A stretch of 64,000 nt of DNA, taken from positions 1-64,000 of the forward strand of contig NZ_JACZCS010000037.1 of the NCBI RefSeq assembly GCF_014904745.1, given 5' to 3'. The notes beneath the pieces were generated by a model. The model was not told where the DNA came from. It searched no databases and saw nothing but the letters and a program-made list of their open reading frames with translations. A program made the translations under genes and the position numbers. This document shows positions 1 to 8,955 of the stretch, piece by piece. The stretch comes from Oricola nitratireducens. Lineage in GTDB: Bacteria; Pseudomonadota; Alphaproteobacteria; Rhizobiales; Rhizobiaceae. The first letter of the stretch is position 1; each line of letters starts with the position of its first letter.

Positions 1-465
1 ACCGCGATCGAAGCCACCGATATCTATGATGCGATCCTTCCGGCCGCGGCCGAACAGCTGAAAACCCGTCTGATCGCCAACAACGTGGATCTGGAAGACC
101 AGATCACGAAGACGGTTGACGAACAGGCGCTGGCGCTGGTCTCGCGCCGCGCAGACCTGGAACAGGAAGCCGCACGCATCTATGCGGCCGCGTTTACCGA
201 AGACGAGTTGAAGGCGATTGCCGCGTTCTACAACACCGAAGCCGGCAAGAAGCTGTTGCAGAACGGGCCGATCGTGTCGCGCGAAGTCAACAGTTCGGCC
301 GCGATCTGGAAGCGCGGTATCGAGCGCGACCTGCTGGAAAACGTGACCAAGGCGCTGAACGACGCTGGCGTGCGCACGCCCGCGCCTCCGGCCGATACGC
401 CGGCGGAAGCGCCTGCCGAAGGCGGCGACCAGGGCGCGGCGACCGACGCGCCAGCGCAGAACTGA
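1..465 (+). CDS. DUF2059 domain-containing protein, 3' part only
   Basis: The frame is open from base 1 to the TGA at 463-465, so the gene starts before the window and only the last 154 residues are seen; an in-frame GTG at 85 lies inside the domain and is not the start. The segment ELKAIAAFYNTEAGKK is the typical conserved core of DUF2059 proteins, which are usually exported and of unknown function. The last 30 or so residues are a low-complexity Ala/Pro/Glu tail without a domain. A strong terminator follows 28 bp after the stop, so this ends a transcription unit. Family assignment is by motif recognition; function cannot be stated. Confidence 0.8.
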   Translation, partial: TAIEATDIYDAILPAAAEQLKTRLIANNVDLEDQITKTVDEQALALVSRRADLEQEAARIYAAAFTEDELKAIAAFYNTEAGKKLLQNGPIVSREVNSSAAIWKRGIERDLLENVTKALNDAGVRTPAPPADTPAEAPAEGGDQGAATDAPAQN

Positions 466-493
466 ACGAACACTTCAATGTGATCCCGATGGC

Positions 494-525
494 AGGCCCG
501 GTCCACGACCGGGCCTTTCGTTTTT
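494..525 (+). terminator. Rho-independent terminator after the DUF2059 gene
   Basis: A perfect 9-bp stem (AGGCCCGGT at 494-502 with ACCGGGCCT at 508-516), loop CCACG, is followed by TTCGTTTTT. Confidence 0.85.
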
Positions 526-591
526 GCGGTGCATTCACTATGTGGGCGGTGACCTGACCGGCGCTGTCCGGCGCGCAAGCGGAGATTTTTC

Positions 592-1983
592 ATGACGCAA
601 TTCGACTACGACCTCTTCGTCATCGGCGGCGGTTCCGGCGGTGTTCGCGCTGCGCGGCTTGCCGGCGCCATGGGCAAGCGGGTCGGCCTGGCCGAGGAAT
701 TCCGGATGGGCGGCACTTGCGTGATCCGCGGCTGCGTGCCGAAGAAGCTGTTCGTCTACGCCTCGCAATATTCCGAGCATTTCGAGGACGCGTCGGGCTA
801 CGGCTGGTCTGTCGGCGAGACGTCTTTCGACTGGCCGACGCTGATCGCGGCGAAGGACAAGGAGATCGCCCGTCTCGAGGGGCTTTACCGCAAGGGGCTC
901 GAAAGCAACAATGTCCGCGTCCACGACACGCGCGCGCGGTTGGTCTCCAGAAACGAGATCCTGCTGGAAGCGACGGGGGAGACCGTGACAGCCGACCAGA
1001 TCCTGATCGCGGTCGGCGGGCGGCCGAACCTGCATGACGCGCTGCCCGGTCACGAATATTGCATCACCTCGAACGGCGCCTTTCATCTCGAGGCGTTGCC
1101 GAAGGCGATCGTCGTCGAGGGCGGGGGCTATATCGCGGTCGAGTTCGCCAACATCTTCCATGGACTCGGCGTCGATACGACACTCGTCTATCGCGGCCAG
1201 AAGATCCTGGGCGGGTTCGATGAGGATCTGCGCGACCACCTGCAGGAAACCATGATCGCCAAGGGCATCAAGGTGATCTGCCACCAGGTACTGGAAAAGG
1301 TCGAGAAACGCGCGGACGGCCGCCTCGAAGGGCATCTGTCCGGAGGCGACGCGCTGGTTGCCGACCAGGTGATGCTGGCACTTGGCCGCGTGCCGAACAC
1401 GGAGAGCCTCGGGCTTCATCACGCCGGCGTCGAGATGGACCAGCGCGGCGCGGTGATCGTCGACGATTATTCGCGCAGCAGTGTCGACAATATCTGGGCC
1501 GTGGGTGACGTGACCAACCGCGTCCAGCTGACACCGGTCGCCATTCACGAGGCGATGTGTTTCCTGGAAACCGCCTTCAAGGACAATCCGACGAAGCCCG
1601 ACTACGACACCATTCCGACGGCGGTCTTTTCGCAGCCGGAAATCGGTACCGTCGGTCTGACGGAGCATCAGGCGGCGGGGAAATACGCCGAACTGGATGT
1701 CTATCGGGCGAGCTTCCGGCCGATGCACAACATCCTGCCGGACCGGCAGGAAAAGATGATAATGAAACTGATCGTCGATGTTGCGAGCCGTGTCGTCGTC
1801 GGCGCGCATGTGATCGGGCCGGGGGCCGGCGAAATGGCTCAGTTGCTCGGCATTTCGCTTAAGGCGCGCTGCACCAAGGAGGATTTCGACGCGACCATGG
1901 CCGTACACCCGACGGCGTCGGAAGAGCTGGTGACGATGTATGCGCCGACCTACCGCCTGAAGGACGGGGAGAGGATCGACTGA
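592..1983 (+). CDS. gor: Glutathione-disulfide reductase
   Basis: A 463-residue flavoprotein that reduces oxidised glutathione with NADPH in the cytoplasm. The N-terminal FAD-binding motif GGGSGG lies at residues 12-17, followed by the redox-active disulfide CVIRGC (C43 and C48) in the class I oxidoreductase context GGTC...GCVPKK. A second Rossmann motif (GGGYIAVEFA, around residue 180) binds the nicotinamide cofactor, and the C-terminal dimerisation domain ends with HPTASEELVTM, which holds the catalytic His-Glu pair. Length is normal for the family. It is followed after 73 bp by a gamma-glutamylcyclotransferase-like gene on the same strand, consistent with a glutathione-related grouping. 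Trypanothione or mycothione reductase is unlikely in this lineage. Confidence 0.96.
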   Translation: MTQFDYDLFVIGGGSGGVRAARLAGAMGKRVGLAEEFRMGGTCVIRGCVPKKLFVYASQYSEHFEDASGYGWSVGETSFDWPTLIAAKDKEIARLEGLYRKGLESNNVRVHDTRARLVSRNEILLEATGETVTADQILIAVGGRPNLHDALPGHEYCITSNGAFHLEALPKAIVVEGGGYIAVEFANIFHGLGVDTTLVYRGQKILGGFDEDLRDHLQETMIAKGIKVICHQVLEKVEKRADGRLEGHLSGGDALVADQVMLALGRVPNTESLGLHHAGVEMDQRGAVIVDDYSRSSVDNIWAVGDVTNRVQLTPVAIHEAMCFLETAFKDNPTKPDYDTIPTAVFSQPEIGTVGLTEHQAAGKYAELDVYRASFRPMHNILPDRQEKMIMKLIVDVASRVVVGAHVIGPGAGEMAQLLGISLKARCTKEDFDATMAVHPTASEELVTMYAPTYRLKDGERID

Positions 1984-2056
1984 CTGCACGTCTTGAACCG
2001 GGCCGGGTGGACGCCCTATGTCAGGGTAATGGAAGCAATTTACCAATCGCAGACGC

Positions 2057-2698
2057 ATGACACCCGAGCAGCTTGAAAAAGTCATGGAGGCGGCGGCGCG
2101 GGGCGAGCTTTTCGCCTATTTCGGCTATGGTTCGCTGGTGAACCGCGATACGCACCGCACCGACACGTTCGGCGCCGTGCGTGCGTCGGTGCGCGGCTGG
2201 CGGCGGTACTGGCAAGGCCGGTCGCGGCCGGTCGGAATTCCGATTTCGTTTCTGAGCGTCAAGGCGGAGACGGATCCCGAGCACGAATTGCCGGGTCTGC
2301 TTGTATTTGACCGGGTGGAGAACCTGCCGGCTCTCGACGAGCGCGAGGGCAACTATGACCGGCGGACCGTCGATCCGGAAAGGATCGCTGTTTCAAACGA
2401 TCTCGCCGTGGACGTGCCGATCTATATCTACGAGGGCAAGCGCGAACACGCATCCGAAACCGGCCATGCGATCCTGCAGAGCTATCTGGATGCCGTGCTG
2501 CAGGGCTATCTCTACGAATACGGCGTCGAGGCGGTTCGCCGGTTTGTCGCCGACACGCACGCCTTCGACGACACGCCGGTCATCCGGGACCGGCACGCGC
2601 CGCGCTATCCTCGCCACGTGACGCTGACGCAAGAAGAGAGTAGGCTTTTCGATGATGCGCTCGACGCGCATGGCGTGACTTACAGGGATCCGGCCTAG
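2057..2698 (+). CDS. Gamma-glutamylcyclotransferase-like (GGCT/AIG2 fold) protein
   Basis: A 213-residue cytoplasmic protein. The segment [11 protein letters not shown] near residues 19-29 holds the YGSL signature of the GGCT fold, which binds the gamma-glutamyl carboxylate in characterised members. RGWRRYWQ and [11 protein letters not shown] follow in the order seen in the family, and the Glu in the second segment is a candidate for the general acid/base. It follows gor on the same strand and precedes aroG, so a role in breakdown of glutathione or gamma-glutamyl compounds is reasonable but inferred. A second, ChaC-type member of the superfamily lies at 48113-48844. Substrate cannot be fixed from sequence. 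Confidence 0.8.
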   Translation: MTPEQLEKVMEAAARGELFAYFGYGSLVNRDTHRTDTFGAVRASVRGWRRYWQGRSRPVGIPISFLSVKAETDPEHELPGLLVFDRVENLPALDEREGNYDRRTVDPERIAVSNDLAVDVPIYIYEGKREHASETGHAILQSYLDAVLQGYLYEYGVEAVRRFVADTHAFDDTPVIRDRHAPRYPRHVTLTQEESRLFDDALDAHGVTYRDPA

Positions 2699-2831
2699 TT
2701 CCGCAGCGATTTGCCCGCAATACGGGCTGGAATCACCGGGTGCTTTCCCGTATAGGGGCGCGACGGCCCGGGCGAGGAAGACGAAAGCCCCGCCGTTACC
2801 GAACCCTTCGATGCGAATGCGAGTAGTGACA

Positions 2832-4211
2832 ATGGCACAGACGTGGACACCTGAGAGTTGGAGAAAGAAGCCAATCCTGCAGGTCCCGACCTATCCGGAC
2901 CAGAAGGTCCTGGACGAGGTCGAGGGCCGTCTGCGCACCTATCCGCCGCTCGTTTTTGCAGGTGAGGCGCGCGCGCTCAAGAAACAGTTGGCCGATGTCA
3001 GCGAAGGCAAGGGTTTCCTGTTGCAGGGCGGTGATTGCGCCGAAAGCTTCGCCGAACACGGCGCCGACACGATCCGCGATTTCTTCCGCGTGTTCCTGCA
3101 GATGGCTGTCGTCCTGACCTTCGGCGGTTCCAAGCCGGTGGTGAAGGTCGGCCGCATTGCCGGCCAGTTCGCCAAGCCGCGCTCGTCCGACAACGAGACC
3201 AAGGACGGCGTGACGCTGCCGTCCTACCGTGGCGATATCATCAACGGCATCGATTTCACCGAGGCGTCGCGCACGCCCGATCCGAACCGGCAGGAAATGG
3301 CCTACCGGCAGTCGGCCGCGACGCTGAACCTGCTGCGCGCCTTCGCTCAGGGCGGTTATGCCAACCTCGAAAACGTCCACCAGTGGATGATGGGCTTCGT
3401 TTCCGACAGCCCGCAGGGCGAACGTTACGAGGCGCTGGCCGACCGGATTTCGGAAACGATGGACTTCATGCGGTCGATCGGGATCACGGCCGACAATTAC
3501 GCGCGGCTGCGCGAAACCGATTTCTACACCAGCCATGAGGCGCTGCTGCTCGGCTACGAGGAGGCGCTGACCCGCGTCGATTCCACGTCCGGCGACTGGT
3601 ATGCCACGTCCGGCCACATGATCTGGATCGGCGACCGCACGCGCCAGGCCGACCACGCCCATGTCGAATACTGCCGCGGCGTGAAGAACCCGATCGGGCT
3701 GAAATGCGGCCCGTCCATGGAAGCCGACGACCTGGTCAACCTGATCGAAATCCTCAACCCGGCCAACGAGCCGGGCCGGCTGACGTTGATCGCGCGCTTC
3801 GGCCACGACAAGGTGGAAGAACACCTGCCGCGGCTGATCCGCGCCGTCGAGCGCGAGGGCAAGAAGGTCGTCTGGTCGTGCGATCCGATGCACGGCAACA
3901 CGATCACCGCCAATGGCTACAAGACGCGGCCGTTCGAGCGGGTGCTGGGAGAAGTGGAAAGCTTCTTCGAGATCCACCGCGCCGAAGGGACCTACCCGGG
4001 CGGCATCCATGTCGAGATGACCGGCAAGAACGTGACGGAATGCACCGGCGGCGCGCGCGCCGTTAGCGCCGAGGAGCTGAGCGATCGCTACCACACCCAT
4101 TGCGATCCGCGTCTCAATGCCGACCAGGCGCTGGAGCTGGCGTTCCTGATCGCGGAAAACCTGAAACAGGGTCGCAGCAACGGCGAGAACAAGATCGCCG
4201 TCAACGCCTGA
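2832..4211 (+). CDS. aroG: 3-deoxy-7-phosphoheptulonate synthase, class II (plant-type DAHP synthase)
   Basis: Catalyses the first step of the shikimate pathway, condensing phosphoenolpyruvate with erythrose 4-phosphate. I start it at the ATG at 2832 ([14 protein letters not shown]), giving 459 residues and the usual class II N-terminus; the upstream ATGs at 2811 and 2817 would only add a short unconserved extension. Class II hallmarks are present in order: QGGDCAESF near residue 65, the long helical central part, [13 protein letters not shown] and the metal-site segment [11 protein letters not shown] strong terminator follows. Upstream lies 133 bp that may carry its promoter; I see no peptide-leader attenuator. 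Feedback sensitivity cannot be judged. Confidence 0.95.
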   Translation: MAQTWTPESWRKKPILQVPTYPDQKVLDEVEGRLRTYPPLVFAGEARALKKQLADVSEGKGFLLQGGDCAESFAEHGADTIRDFFRVFLQMAVVLTFGGSKPVVKVGRIAGQFAKPRSSDNETKDGVTLPSYRGDIINGIDFTEASRTPDPNRQEMAYRQSAATLNLLRAFAQGGYANLENVHQWMMGFVSDSPQGERYEALADRISETMDFMRSIGITADNYARLRETDFYTSHEALLLGYEEALTRVDSTSGDWYATSGHMIWIGDRTRQADHAHVEYCRGVKNPIGLKCGPSMEADDLVNLIEILNPANEPGRLTLIARFGHDKVEEHLPRLIRAVEREGKKVVWSCDPMHGNTITANGYKTRPFERVLGEVESFFEIHRAEGTYPGGIHVEMTGKNVTECTGGARAVSAEELSDRYHTHCDPRLNADQALELAFLIAENLKQGRSNGENKIAVNA

Positions 4212-4233
4212 GGCGTTTGTCTGCCGAAGTGGT

Positions 4234-4272
4234 TCAAAGGCGCCGGGGCTTTACCGGCGCCTTTGACGTTTT
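4234..4272 (+). terminator. Rho-independent terminator after aroG
   Basis: A perfect 13-bp stem (TCAAAGGCGCCGG at 4234-4246 with its complement at 4254-4266), 7-nt loop, then CGTTTT. Confidence 0.85.
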
Positions 4273-4400
4273 CGTGAGCGAAAAACCGCCTTCCAACACG
4301 ATGGCGTGAGATGACGCGGAGGTGATTGGCCGGTTAGCGGGCGGATATGCACCACTGGTTTCTGGCGCAACAGGCGCTGTCAATCAGAGGGAGAATTATC

Positions 4401-4655
4401 ATGAAGCTCATCGTTCCGGTCGCCCTTGCGGCGACATTTGCCTTCGCCGGCGCGGCTTACGCGCAGGACATGATGAATTGTGACCAGGAAACCTTCGACA
4501 AGGTGATGATGGAGGTCGACAATTCCTCCGACGCCGCGATGAAGGAAAAGGGCATGATGGAACTGGACATGGCAAAGACCGCCATGGAAGCCGACAAGAG
4601 CGACGAGTGCGCCGAGCATCTCGACATGGCTGCCAAGGCCGTCATGATGGAGTAG
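4401..4655 (+). CDS. Small secreted Met/Asp-rich protein of unknown function
   Basis: An 84-residue protein beginning at the ATG at 4401, eight bases after a GAGGGAG ribosome-binding site; the upstream ATG at 4347 has no such site. The first 22 residues form a signal peptide with an AYA-Q cleavage site. The mature part is short, acidic and unusually rich in methionine (MMNCD, KVMMEVDN, KGMMELDMAK, KAVMME) and has two cysteines, so one disulfide is possible. I do not recognise a family with known function; similar exported proteins occur in rhizobia. The methionine and acidic content could suit periplasmic metal binding, but this is speculation. It has its own terminator and is probably monocistronic. 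Confidence 0.8.
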   Translation: MKLIVPVALAATFAFAGAAYAQDMMNCDQETFDKVMMEVDNSSDAAMKEKGMMELDMAKTAMEADKSDECAEHLDMAAKAVMME

Positions 4656-4676
4656 CTCCGGCTGAAGTCCCGGTCT

Positions 4677-4706
4677 GGCGCCGGAGATTTTCCGGCGCCG
4701 TTTTTT
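4677..4706 (+). terminator. Rho-independent terminator after the small secreted protein
   Basis: A 9-bp stem (GGCGCCGGA at 4677-4685 with TCCGGCGCC at 4691-4699), 5-nt loop, followed by G and six T. Confidence 0.88.
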
Positions 4707-4818
4707 CTTCGATGGCACGCGACCGGCAGGCTTGCGACGGACTGCGTCGCGCGGCAACCTATCCGGATGCGCGGGGACGGCTCATGATCGTCCCCGTCAT
4801 GTTTATTCGGAGGGGATT

Positions 4819-5199
4819 ATGGAAAAGCGGACGGGCGGGTGCCTTTGCGGGGCAGTGCGCTTTGCTGTGACAGGACCGGTGCGGCGCGTGGTCTACTGCC
4901 ATTGCTCGCAATGCCGCAGGCAGACCGGGCATTTCGTCGCCGCGACGGCCTGCGACGACGCGCAGTTGCAGCTGGAGGGTGGCGGGAACCTGTCCTGGTA
5001 TGCCGCGTCCGGCGAGGCGAAACGCGGTTTCTGCCGGATTTGCGGATCGCTTCTCTTCTGGAAGGGTAACGGCAGCGGTACGACGTCGATCATGGCCGGG
5101 TCCTTCGACCTTCCGTCCGGTCTGACCGAAAGCGGGCATATTCATGTCGCCGACAAGGGCGATTATTACCAGATCACCGACGGCCTGCCACACGAGTAA
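4819..5199 (+). CDS. GFA family (CENP-V/glutathione-dependent formaldehyde-activating) protein
   Basis: A 126-residue cytoplasmic zinc protein. The ATG at 4819 follows the ribosome-binding site GGAGGGG, which decides against the longer frame beginning at 4732. The cysteines expected of the Mss4-like GFA fold are all present: C8 and C10 (GGCLCGAVRF), C27, C29 and C32 (YCHCSQCRRQTG), and C72 and C75 (GFCRICGS). The namesake enzyme joins formaldehyde to glutathione, but most family members have unproven substrates, so a formaldehyde role here is only a possibility. No formaldehyde dehydrogenase is adjacent; glutathione reductase is about 3 kb away. Confidence 0.88.
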   Translation: MEKRTGGCLCGAVRFAVTGPVRRVVYCHCSQCRRQTGHFVAATACDDAQLQLEGGGNLSWYAASGEAKRGFCRICGSLLFWKGNGSGTTSIMAGSFDLPSGLTESGHIHVADKGDYYQITDGLPHE

Positions 5200-5295
5200 C
5201 AAACGGTCGTTTCAAATTATTGAACGCAAAGTCGCCAATTGTCTTCTCGCGCGGCGGGTCCGGTCGTACTATCTGCCTGTGCAAGGAGAAAGTTC

Positions 5296-6093
5296 ATGAC
5301 CTCAATGCCCAGCGTCTTCGTTTCCCACGGCGGTCCGAACGTCGTTATCGAACCTTCGGAAGCGCATGATTTCCTTGCAACGCTCGCCAAGCGCCTGCCT
5401 CGTCCGAAGGCGATCGTCATCGTGTCCGCGCATTTCGAGACGGACGGACCGGTCGTCGTCACCGACCCGCATCCCGGCATGATCTACGATTTCGGCGGGT
5501 TCTCGCCGGAACTCTATGAAAAGATCTATCCGGCGCCGGGCGAACCGGAACTCGCGACACGGATTGCCCATATGCTCCAGGATGCCGGCCTGCAGCCGCG
5601 CATCGCGCCGGAGCGCGGTTACGATCACGGCGCCTGGAATCCGCTGATCCTCGCCTATCCCGATGCGGACATTCCGGTGGTGCAACTGTCGATCGACCCG
5701 CATCGCGACGCCGAATACCACTATGCGCTCGGCAAGGCGCTGGCGCCGCTGCGCGAGGAAGGCATCCTGCTGATCGGGTCCGGCCATATCACGCACAATC
5801 TGCGCGCCATCTTCGCCTCGATACGGCACGGAACCGATCCCGATCCGGAATTGCCCGGCAAGATCGAGGCGTTCACGGGCTGGTTCGCCGAGCAGTTCGA
5901 GAAGGGCGACAAGGACGCGATCCTCGACTGGCGTTCGCGTGCGCCTTTCATTGCCGAGAACCATCCGACCGACGAGCATCTGCTGCCGCTGTTCTTCGCC
6001 TATGGCGCGGCCGGCGAGGATCCGAAGCCGGAACGGGCGCATCATTCGCGCCAATACGGCTTCTTTGCCTGGGATTCCTGGTTCTTCCATTGA
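5296..6093 (+). CDS. DODA-type extradiol ring-opening dioxygenase (LigB superfamily, YgiD-like)
   Basis: A 265-residue class III extradiol dioxygenase. The ATG at 5296 lies just after AAGGAG. Expected metal-site histidines are visible: H11 in VSHGGP, H46 in SAHFE, and a third histidine in GSGHITHN; YDHGAWNP and HPTDEHLLPLFFA are further conserved blocks of the family. Members open catechol rings such as DOPA, and YgiD of E. coli is annotated 4,5-DOPA dioxygenase. The natural substrate is unknown. The hemerythrin gene begins 43 bp downstream on the same strand, so the two are probably cotranscribed, linking two oxygen- or iron-handling proteins. Confidence 0.88.
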   Translation: MTSMPSVFVSHGGPNVVIEPSEAHDFLATLAKRLPRPKAIVIVSAHFETDGPVVVTDPHPGMIYDFGGFSPELYEKIYPAPGEPELATRIAHMLQDAGLQPRIAPERGYDHGAWNPLILAYPDADIPVVQLSIDPHRDAEYHYALGKALAPLREEGILLIGSGHITHNLRAIFASIRHGTDPDPELPGKIEAFTGWFAEQFEKGDKDAILDWRSRAPFIAENHPTDEHLLPLFFAYGAAGEDPKPERAHHSRQYGFFAWDSWFFH

Positions 6094-6136
6094 GTGCGCC
6101 CTTGAAAGGTTGGTTCAACCGGTCACATTGGCGTCC

Positions 6137-6727
6137 ATGAGCGACATAGATCCGCAATTTGCCCTGGCCTCGCGCAATGGGTTGCCCGACGATCTGCGTT
6201 ACCTCGTGGAGCGTTATCCGCGCGAGGACTGGGCGGGACACGCCAATCTCGGCGGCATGGCGCAGTTCTGGCTTGAACGTCACGCGATGTTCCGCGAGAT
6301 CGGGGGGATGCTGACGCAAAGCCTCGGCGACTACCGGGAAGGGCGCTTGGAGGCTCAGCCGTTTGCCTCGTTTTTCGTGCCGCGGCTGCAATTTTTCCTG
6401 CAACAGCTGCACGGCCATCACCAGATCGAGGACATGCATTATTTTCCGGTCTTCGTGCAGGCCGAAGCCGGTCTGCGGCGCGGCTTCGCGCTGCTCGACA
6501 ACGATCACCACGTCATCCATGAGGCGCTGGAGCGCAATGCGCACGGCGCCAACGCGTTTCTCGGCAAACTGCGCGAGGGGCGAGATGCCGCACGCTTCGC
6601 CGCCGACAGCTATGGCGACGACACCGAAAAGCTGGTGGCGATGCTGATGCGGCATCTGGAGGACGAGGAAGATCTGATCGTTCCGGTGATCCTCGACCGG
6701 GGCGAGGAGACGCTCGGGCTGATGTGA
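6137..6727 (+). CDS. Hemerythrin HHE-domain protein
   Basis: A 196-residue, mostly helical protein beginning MSDIDPQF at 6137; the open frame extends upstream into the dioxygenase gene, but no better start is seen there. Histidine and carboxylate ligands of a four-helix diiron site appear in HGHHQIEDMHYFPVF, DNDHHVIHEALE and HLEDEEDLIVPVI. Such proteins bind oxygen, nitric oxide or iron, or act in oxidative-stress responses; which applies here is unknown. It follows the extradiol dioxygenase closely and ends 6 bp from the convergent acylphosphatase gene. Confidence 0.9.
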   Translation: MSDIDPQFALASRNGLPDDLRYLVERYPREDWAGHANLGGMAQFWLERHAMFREIGGMLTQSLGDYREGRLEAQPFASFFVPRLQFFLQQLHGHHQIEDMHYFPVFVQAEAGLRRGFALLDNDHHVIHEALERNAHGANAFLGKLREGRDAARFAADSYGDDTEKLVAMLMRHLEDEEDLIVPVILDRGEETLGLM

Positions 6728-6733
6728 TTGGGC

Positions 6734-7018
6734 TCAGTAGCGGATTTCGAATTCCGTAAAAGCATCCTCCGTATCGCGGTCCTCGATCTCGACGCCGGTG
6801 ACCCGCGCGGCGGGAGGCCCACTCCACAGGAGCCGGACCATCGCGTCGACGGCGGCTACCGGGCCCGACAACAGGGCGGTGACCGCGCCGTCCGGTTCGT
6901 TTCGCACCCAGCCCGAAATCCCAAGATGCCTGGCTTGCTGGCGTGTCCAGGCGCGAAACGACACGCCCTGCACGCGGCCGGTCATCCGGACGAGAACGGT
7001 TTTGCGTGTTTCGTTCAT
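6734..7018 (-). CDS. acyP: Acylphosphatase
   Basis: A 94-residue enzyme that hydrolyses acyl phosphates. The signature GRVQGVSFRAW contains the phosphate-binding Arg (R22), and WVRNEPDGAV contains the catalytic Asn (N40). The start at 7018 (MNETRKTVLV) is preceded by GGAG at proper spacing; the upstream in-frame ATGs would add an unconserved, Arg/Cys-rich stretch. It is convergent with the hemerythrin gene, with only 6 bp between the stops. Length and motif order are normal for the family. Confidence 0.94.
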   Translation of the reverse strand: MNETRKTVLVRMTGRVQGVSFRAWTRQQARHLGISGWVRNEPDGAVTALLSGPVAAVDAMVRLLWSGPPAARVTGVEIEDRDTEDAFTEFEIRY

Positions 7019-7534
7019 GGTGTCTCCGCCTCGCTGGCTTACACGATAACACCGATTTCGACCGCAACGCGCCATGCCGCATCCCGTCCGGGCCAATCGA
7101 GGCGCGAGGGTCGCGGATCGTCCGGGGACATCGAATCGGCGGACGTCATATTTCTTTCATCGAAAGCTGAGTGGCGTAAGAAGACGCGCTTTCGATCACG
7201 CGAGAGAGCCGGAACGATCATGCGTCCCGAATGCGCCGGATCAATCAGAACGCGCCAGATCACGTTTAGAAAACTCTTTTAACTCATTGTTATAAAATAC
7301 TTCACTTGGATATCAGTTCCCGAAAATCTTTTCGGAAAATCACCTCTCTTGCGGTTTCTCAGCCTGAAACGCTTTGTGGATTTCCATTAGCCGGCTTTGT
7401 TTCTGTTCTTGTGGATAACCCGGTCCCGCGTTACTTTTTGTCATGTTCGGGCGCGCTTGTTTCCAGCCGGACGAAAGCTCCATGGCTGTTCCGTGCGCAT
7501 CGAAATCGCGAGTCGAAAGGAGCTTGGAGCGGAC
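7019..7534. other. 516-bp intergenic region, AT-rich in its centre
   Basis: No convincing gene on either strand; the short frames here have no ribosome-binding site or recognisable product. It serves as upstream region for both acyP and the nuclease gene. It holds a perfect 9-bp inverted repeat (ATCGAAAGC at 7159-7167, GCTTTCGAT at 7188-7196), an AT-rich stretch around 7265-7310, and near 7409 a match to the DnaA-box consensus (TGTGGATAA) with a weaker TGTGGATTT about 35 bp before it. Confidence 0.6.
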
Positions 7535-8032
7535 ATGACGCATACAGGTCGAACGATTCTTGGCGCTGCCTGCGCGATCCTGCTGGCATCGGTTGCGGCC
7601 GAGGCGGACAGCTATCTCGTGCTCTCCCATGCGAAGGCGCTGGACGGAAAGACCATCGAGGACAAGGACGGCAAGCGGTACCGGCTGCAGGGAATCGACG
7701 CACCGGAACTGGGCCAGGTCTGCCTTGGATCCGACGGCGCGGAATATGCCTGCGGCGAGGCTTCGCGCGACGCGCTCGCCGAAATGCTGAACGGCGTCGT
7801 CACATGCGATATCCTCGAAAGCGGCGCGGGCGAACGGCAGCCGGTGCGCTGCTACAATTTCCTCGATCTCGACATCGGCGCAGAACTCGTCGCGGCCGGC
7901 TGGGCAGTGCCGGACCGGCCGAACGGCATGGACTACGTCTTCAACGAGATGGAGGCCGAGGCGCGCGATCTCGGCTTGTGGAAGGGCAAGTTCGTTCCGC
8001 CGAACCGCTGGCGCGCCGGCACCCGGCTCTAG
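7535..8032 (+). CDS. Secreted thermonuclease-family (SNase-like) protein
   Basis: A 165-residue exported protein. The ATG at 7535 follows GGAGCGG. Residues 1 to about 24 form a signal peptide (hydrophobic core AACAILLASVAA). The SNase-like OB-fold follows, with RLQGIDAPE matching the RLxGIDAPE block that supplies a catalytic Arg, then DALAEMLNG and a second conserved region ending EAEARDLGLWKGKF. The usual DGDT segment near the start of the domain reads LDGKT, so nuclease activity is plausible but not assured. Four cysteines in the exported domain could form disulfides. It stands alone between intergenic regions. Confidence 0.82.
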   Translation: MTHTGRTILGAACAILLASVAAEADSYLVLSHAKALDGKTIEDKDGKRYRLQGIDAPELGQVCLGSDGAEYACGEASRDALAEMLNGVVTCDILESGAGERQPVRCYNFLDLDIGAELVAAGWAVPDRPNGMDYVFNEMEAEARDLGLWKGKFVPPNRWRAGTRL

Positions 8033-8053
8033 CACGGCGCGCGTCGCTTTGGG

Positions 8054-8389
8054 TCACGCTTGGGCGCGCACGAAATGGCTTGCCAGGAACAGCAGACCTG
8101 TCACCAGGAAGGGGCCGCCGAGCATAAGGTTGACCCATCCCGGATTGGACAGAAGCAAAAACGGCAACAGGCCGGCCGCCACGAACAGGATGCCGCCGAG
8201 CCACTCGACGCGCCACGCAAGCACCAGAACCGCTGACAGCATGAAACCCGGCACGAAGTGCATGAACAGCGCCACCGCGATTTCCGGCCATGGTTTCCCC
8301 GGCTCGATCGCGTCCAGCGCGAAGATCGAGATGAACAGGATTGCGGCGACCCCGAGAAGGCGCGGCGTCCAGTAGATCAGTCTCGTCAC
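8054..8389 (-). CDS. Small four-helix membrane protein, function unknown
   Basis: A 111-residue protein beginning with GTG at 8389 after GGAGGG at good spacing. Four hydrophobic segments are evident (around residues 8-25, 36-58, 62-80 and 86-104) with short loops; the only notable loop motif is EPGKPWPE between helices 1 and 2. Proteins of this type occur in rhizobia and other proteobacteria as an uncharacterised membrane family. It is convergent with the nuclease gene, and the stops are 21 bp apart. Confidence 0.78.
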   Translation of the reverse strand: MTRLIYWTPRLLGVAAILFISIFALDAIEPGKPWPEIAVALFMHFVPGFMLSAVLVLAWRVEWLGGILFVAAGLLPFLLLSNPGWVNLMLGGPFLVTGLLFLASHFVRAQA

Positions 8390-8721
8390 ATGTTCCCTCC
8401 GCGGTCGCCGCTTGCCGGATTTTGAGCCGGAAGTGGCCTTTTGGAACTTTTGCCTCTATACAGGCACTGTCCGGTTCGGCCGATGCGCGGAACCGGACTG
8501 TCGCGCAGGACGCCGGAAAAGCTTCCGGTTGCCGGTTACCGCCTCCGCGAAACGGCCCAGCCTATTTCGTATTTCCCGCGCGGCAAAGCGCCAAGCGCTT
8601 GTCGTCAAGCCAGACGATTTTGATGCTGCCAGCAAGTGCCGCCATACAGGCGGCCGGCAGCAATTCCCCGGCGCTGCGCACACGCCTGCGGCGCTTCAAC
8701 ACGAACCGAATGAGGAACCCA
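8390..8721 (+). promoter_or_regulatory. Upstream region of rpsU with two strong stem-loops
   Basis: This 332-bp region has no convincing gene. It contains a perfect 9-bp inverted repeat (GTCCGGTTC at 8469-8477 with GAACCGGAC at 8490-8498, 12-nt loop) and a second short hairpin (CCGGAA...TTCCGG) about 15 bp later. Neither is followed by a T-run, so they look like leader structure or operator rather than terminators. A promoter for the divergent membrane-protein gene must also lie here. Confidence 0.4.
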
Positions 8722-8955
8722 TTGCGAGTTCTCGTCAGAGAAAACAATGTCGATCAGGCCCTCCGGGTCTTGAAGAAGAAAATGCAACGCGAAGGCCTGT
8801 TCCGCGAGATGAAGTCGCGGCGCGCTTATGAAAAGCCCTCCGAACGCCGCAATCGCGAAAAGGGCGAGGCCATCCGCCGCGACCGCAAGGCGGCGCGAAA
8901 GCGCGCCCAGCGCGAGGGCCTGCTTCCGGGCCGCAAACGAAGCGGCCGCCGGTAA
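8722..8955 (+). CDS. rpsU: Small ribosomal subunit protein bS21
   Basis: A 77-residue basic protein of the 30S subunit. The conserved body [44 protein letters not shown] and [12 protein letters not shown] matches S21. I place the start at the TTG at 8722 because family members begin directly before VLVR and an AGGA lies five bases upstream of that TTG. The ATG at 8710 would add four residues (MRNP) and would place that AGGA inside the coding region. The C-terminal [12 protein letters not shown] is slightly longer than in many relatives. One of several S21 copies is common in this lineage, so others may exist outside the window. Confidence 0.92.
   Translation: MRVLVRENNVDQALRVLKKKMQREGLFREMKSRRAYEKPSERRNREKGEAIRRDRKAARKRAQREGLLPGRKRSGRR

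Noticed and set aside
7265-7420. Chromosomal replication origin
   Set aside because: Only one good DnaA box and no origin-type gene neighbours (hemE, parAB, dnaA); kept only as a weak finding.
8562-8747. Minus-strand 61-codon frame upstream of rpsU
   Set aside because: Overlaps the rpsU start, has no ribosome-binding site and no family resemblance.
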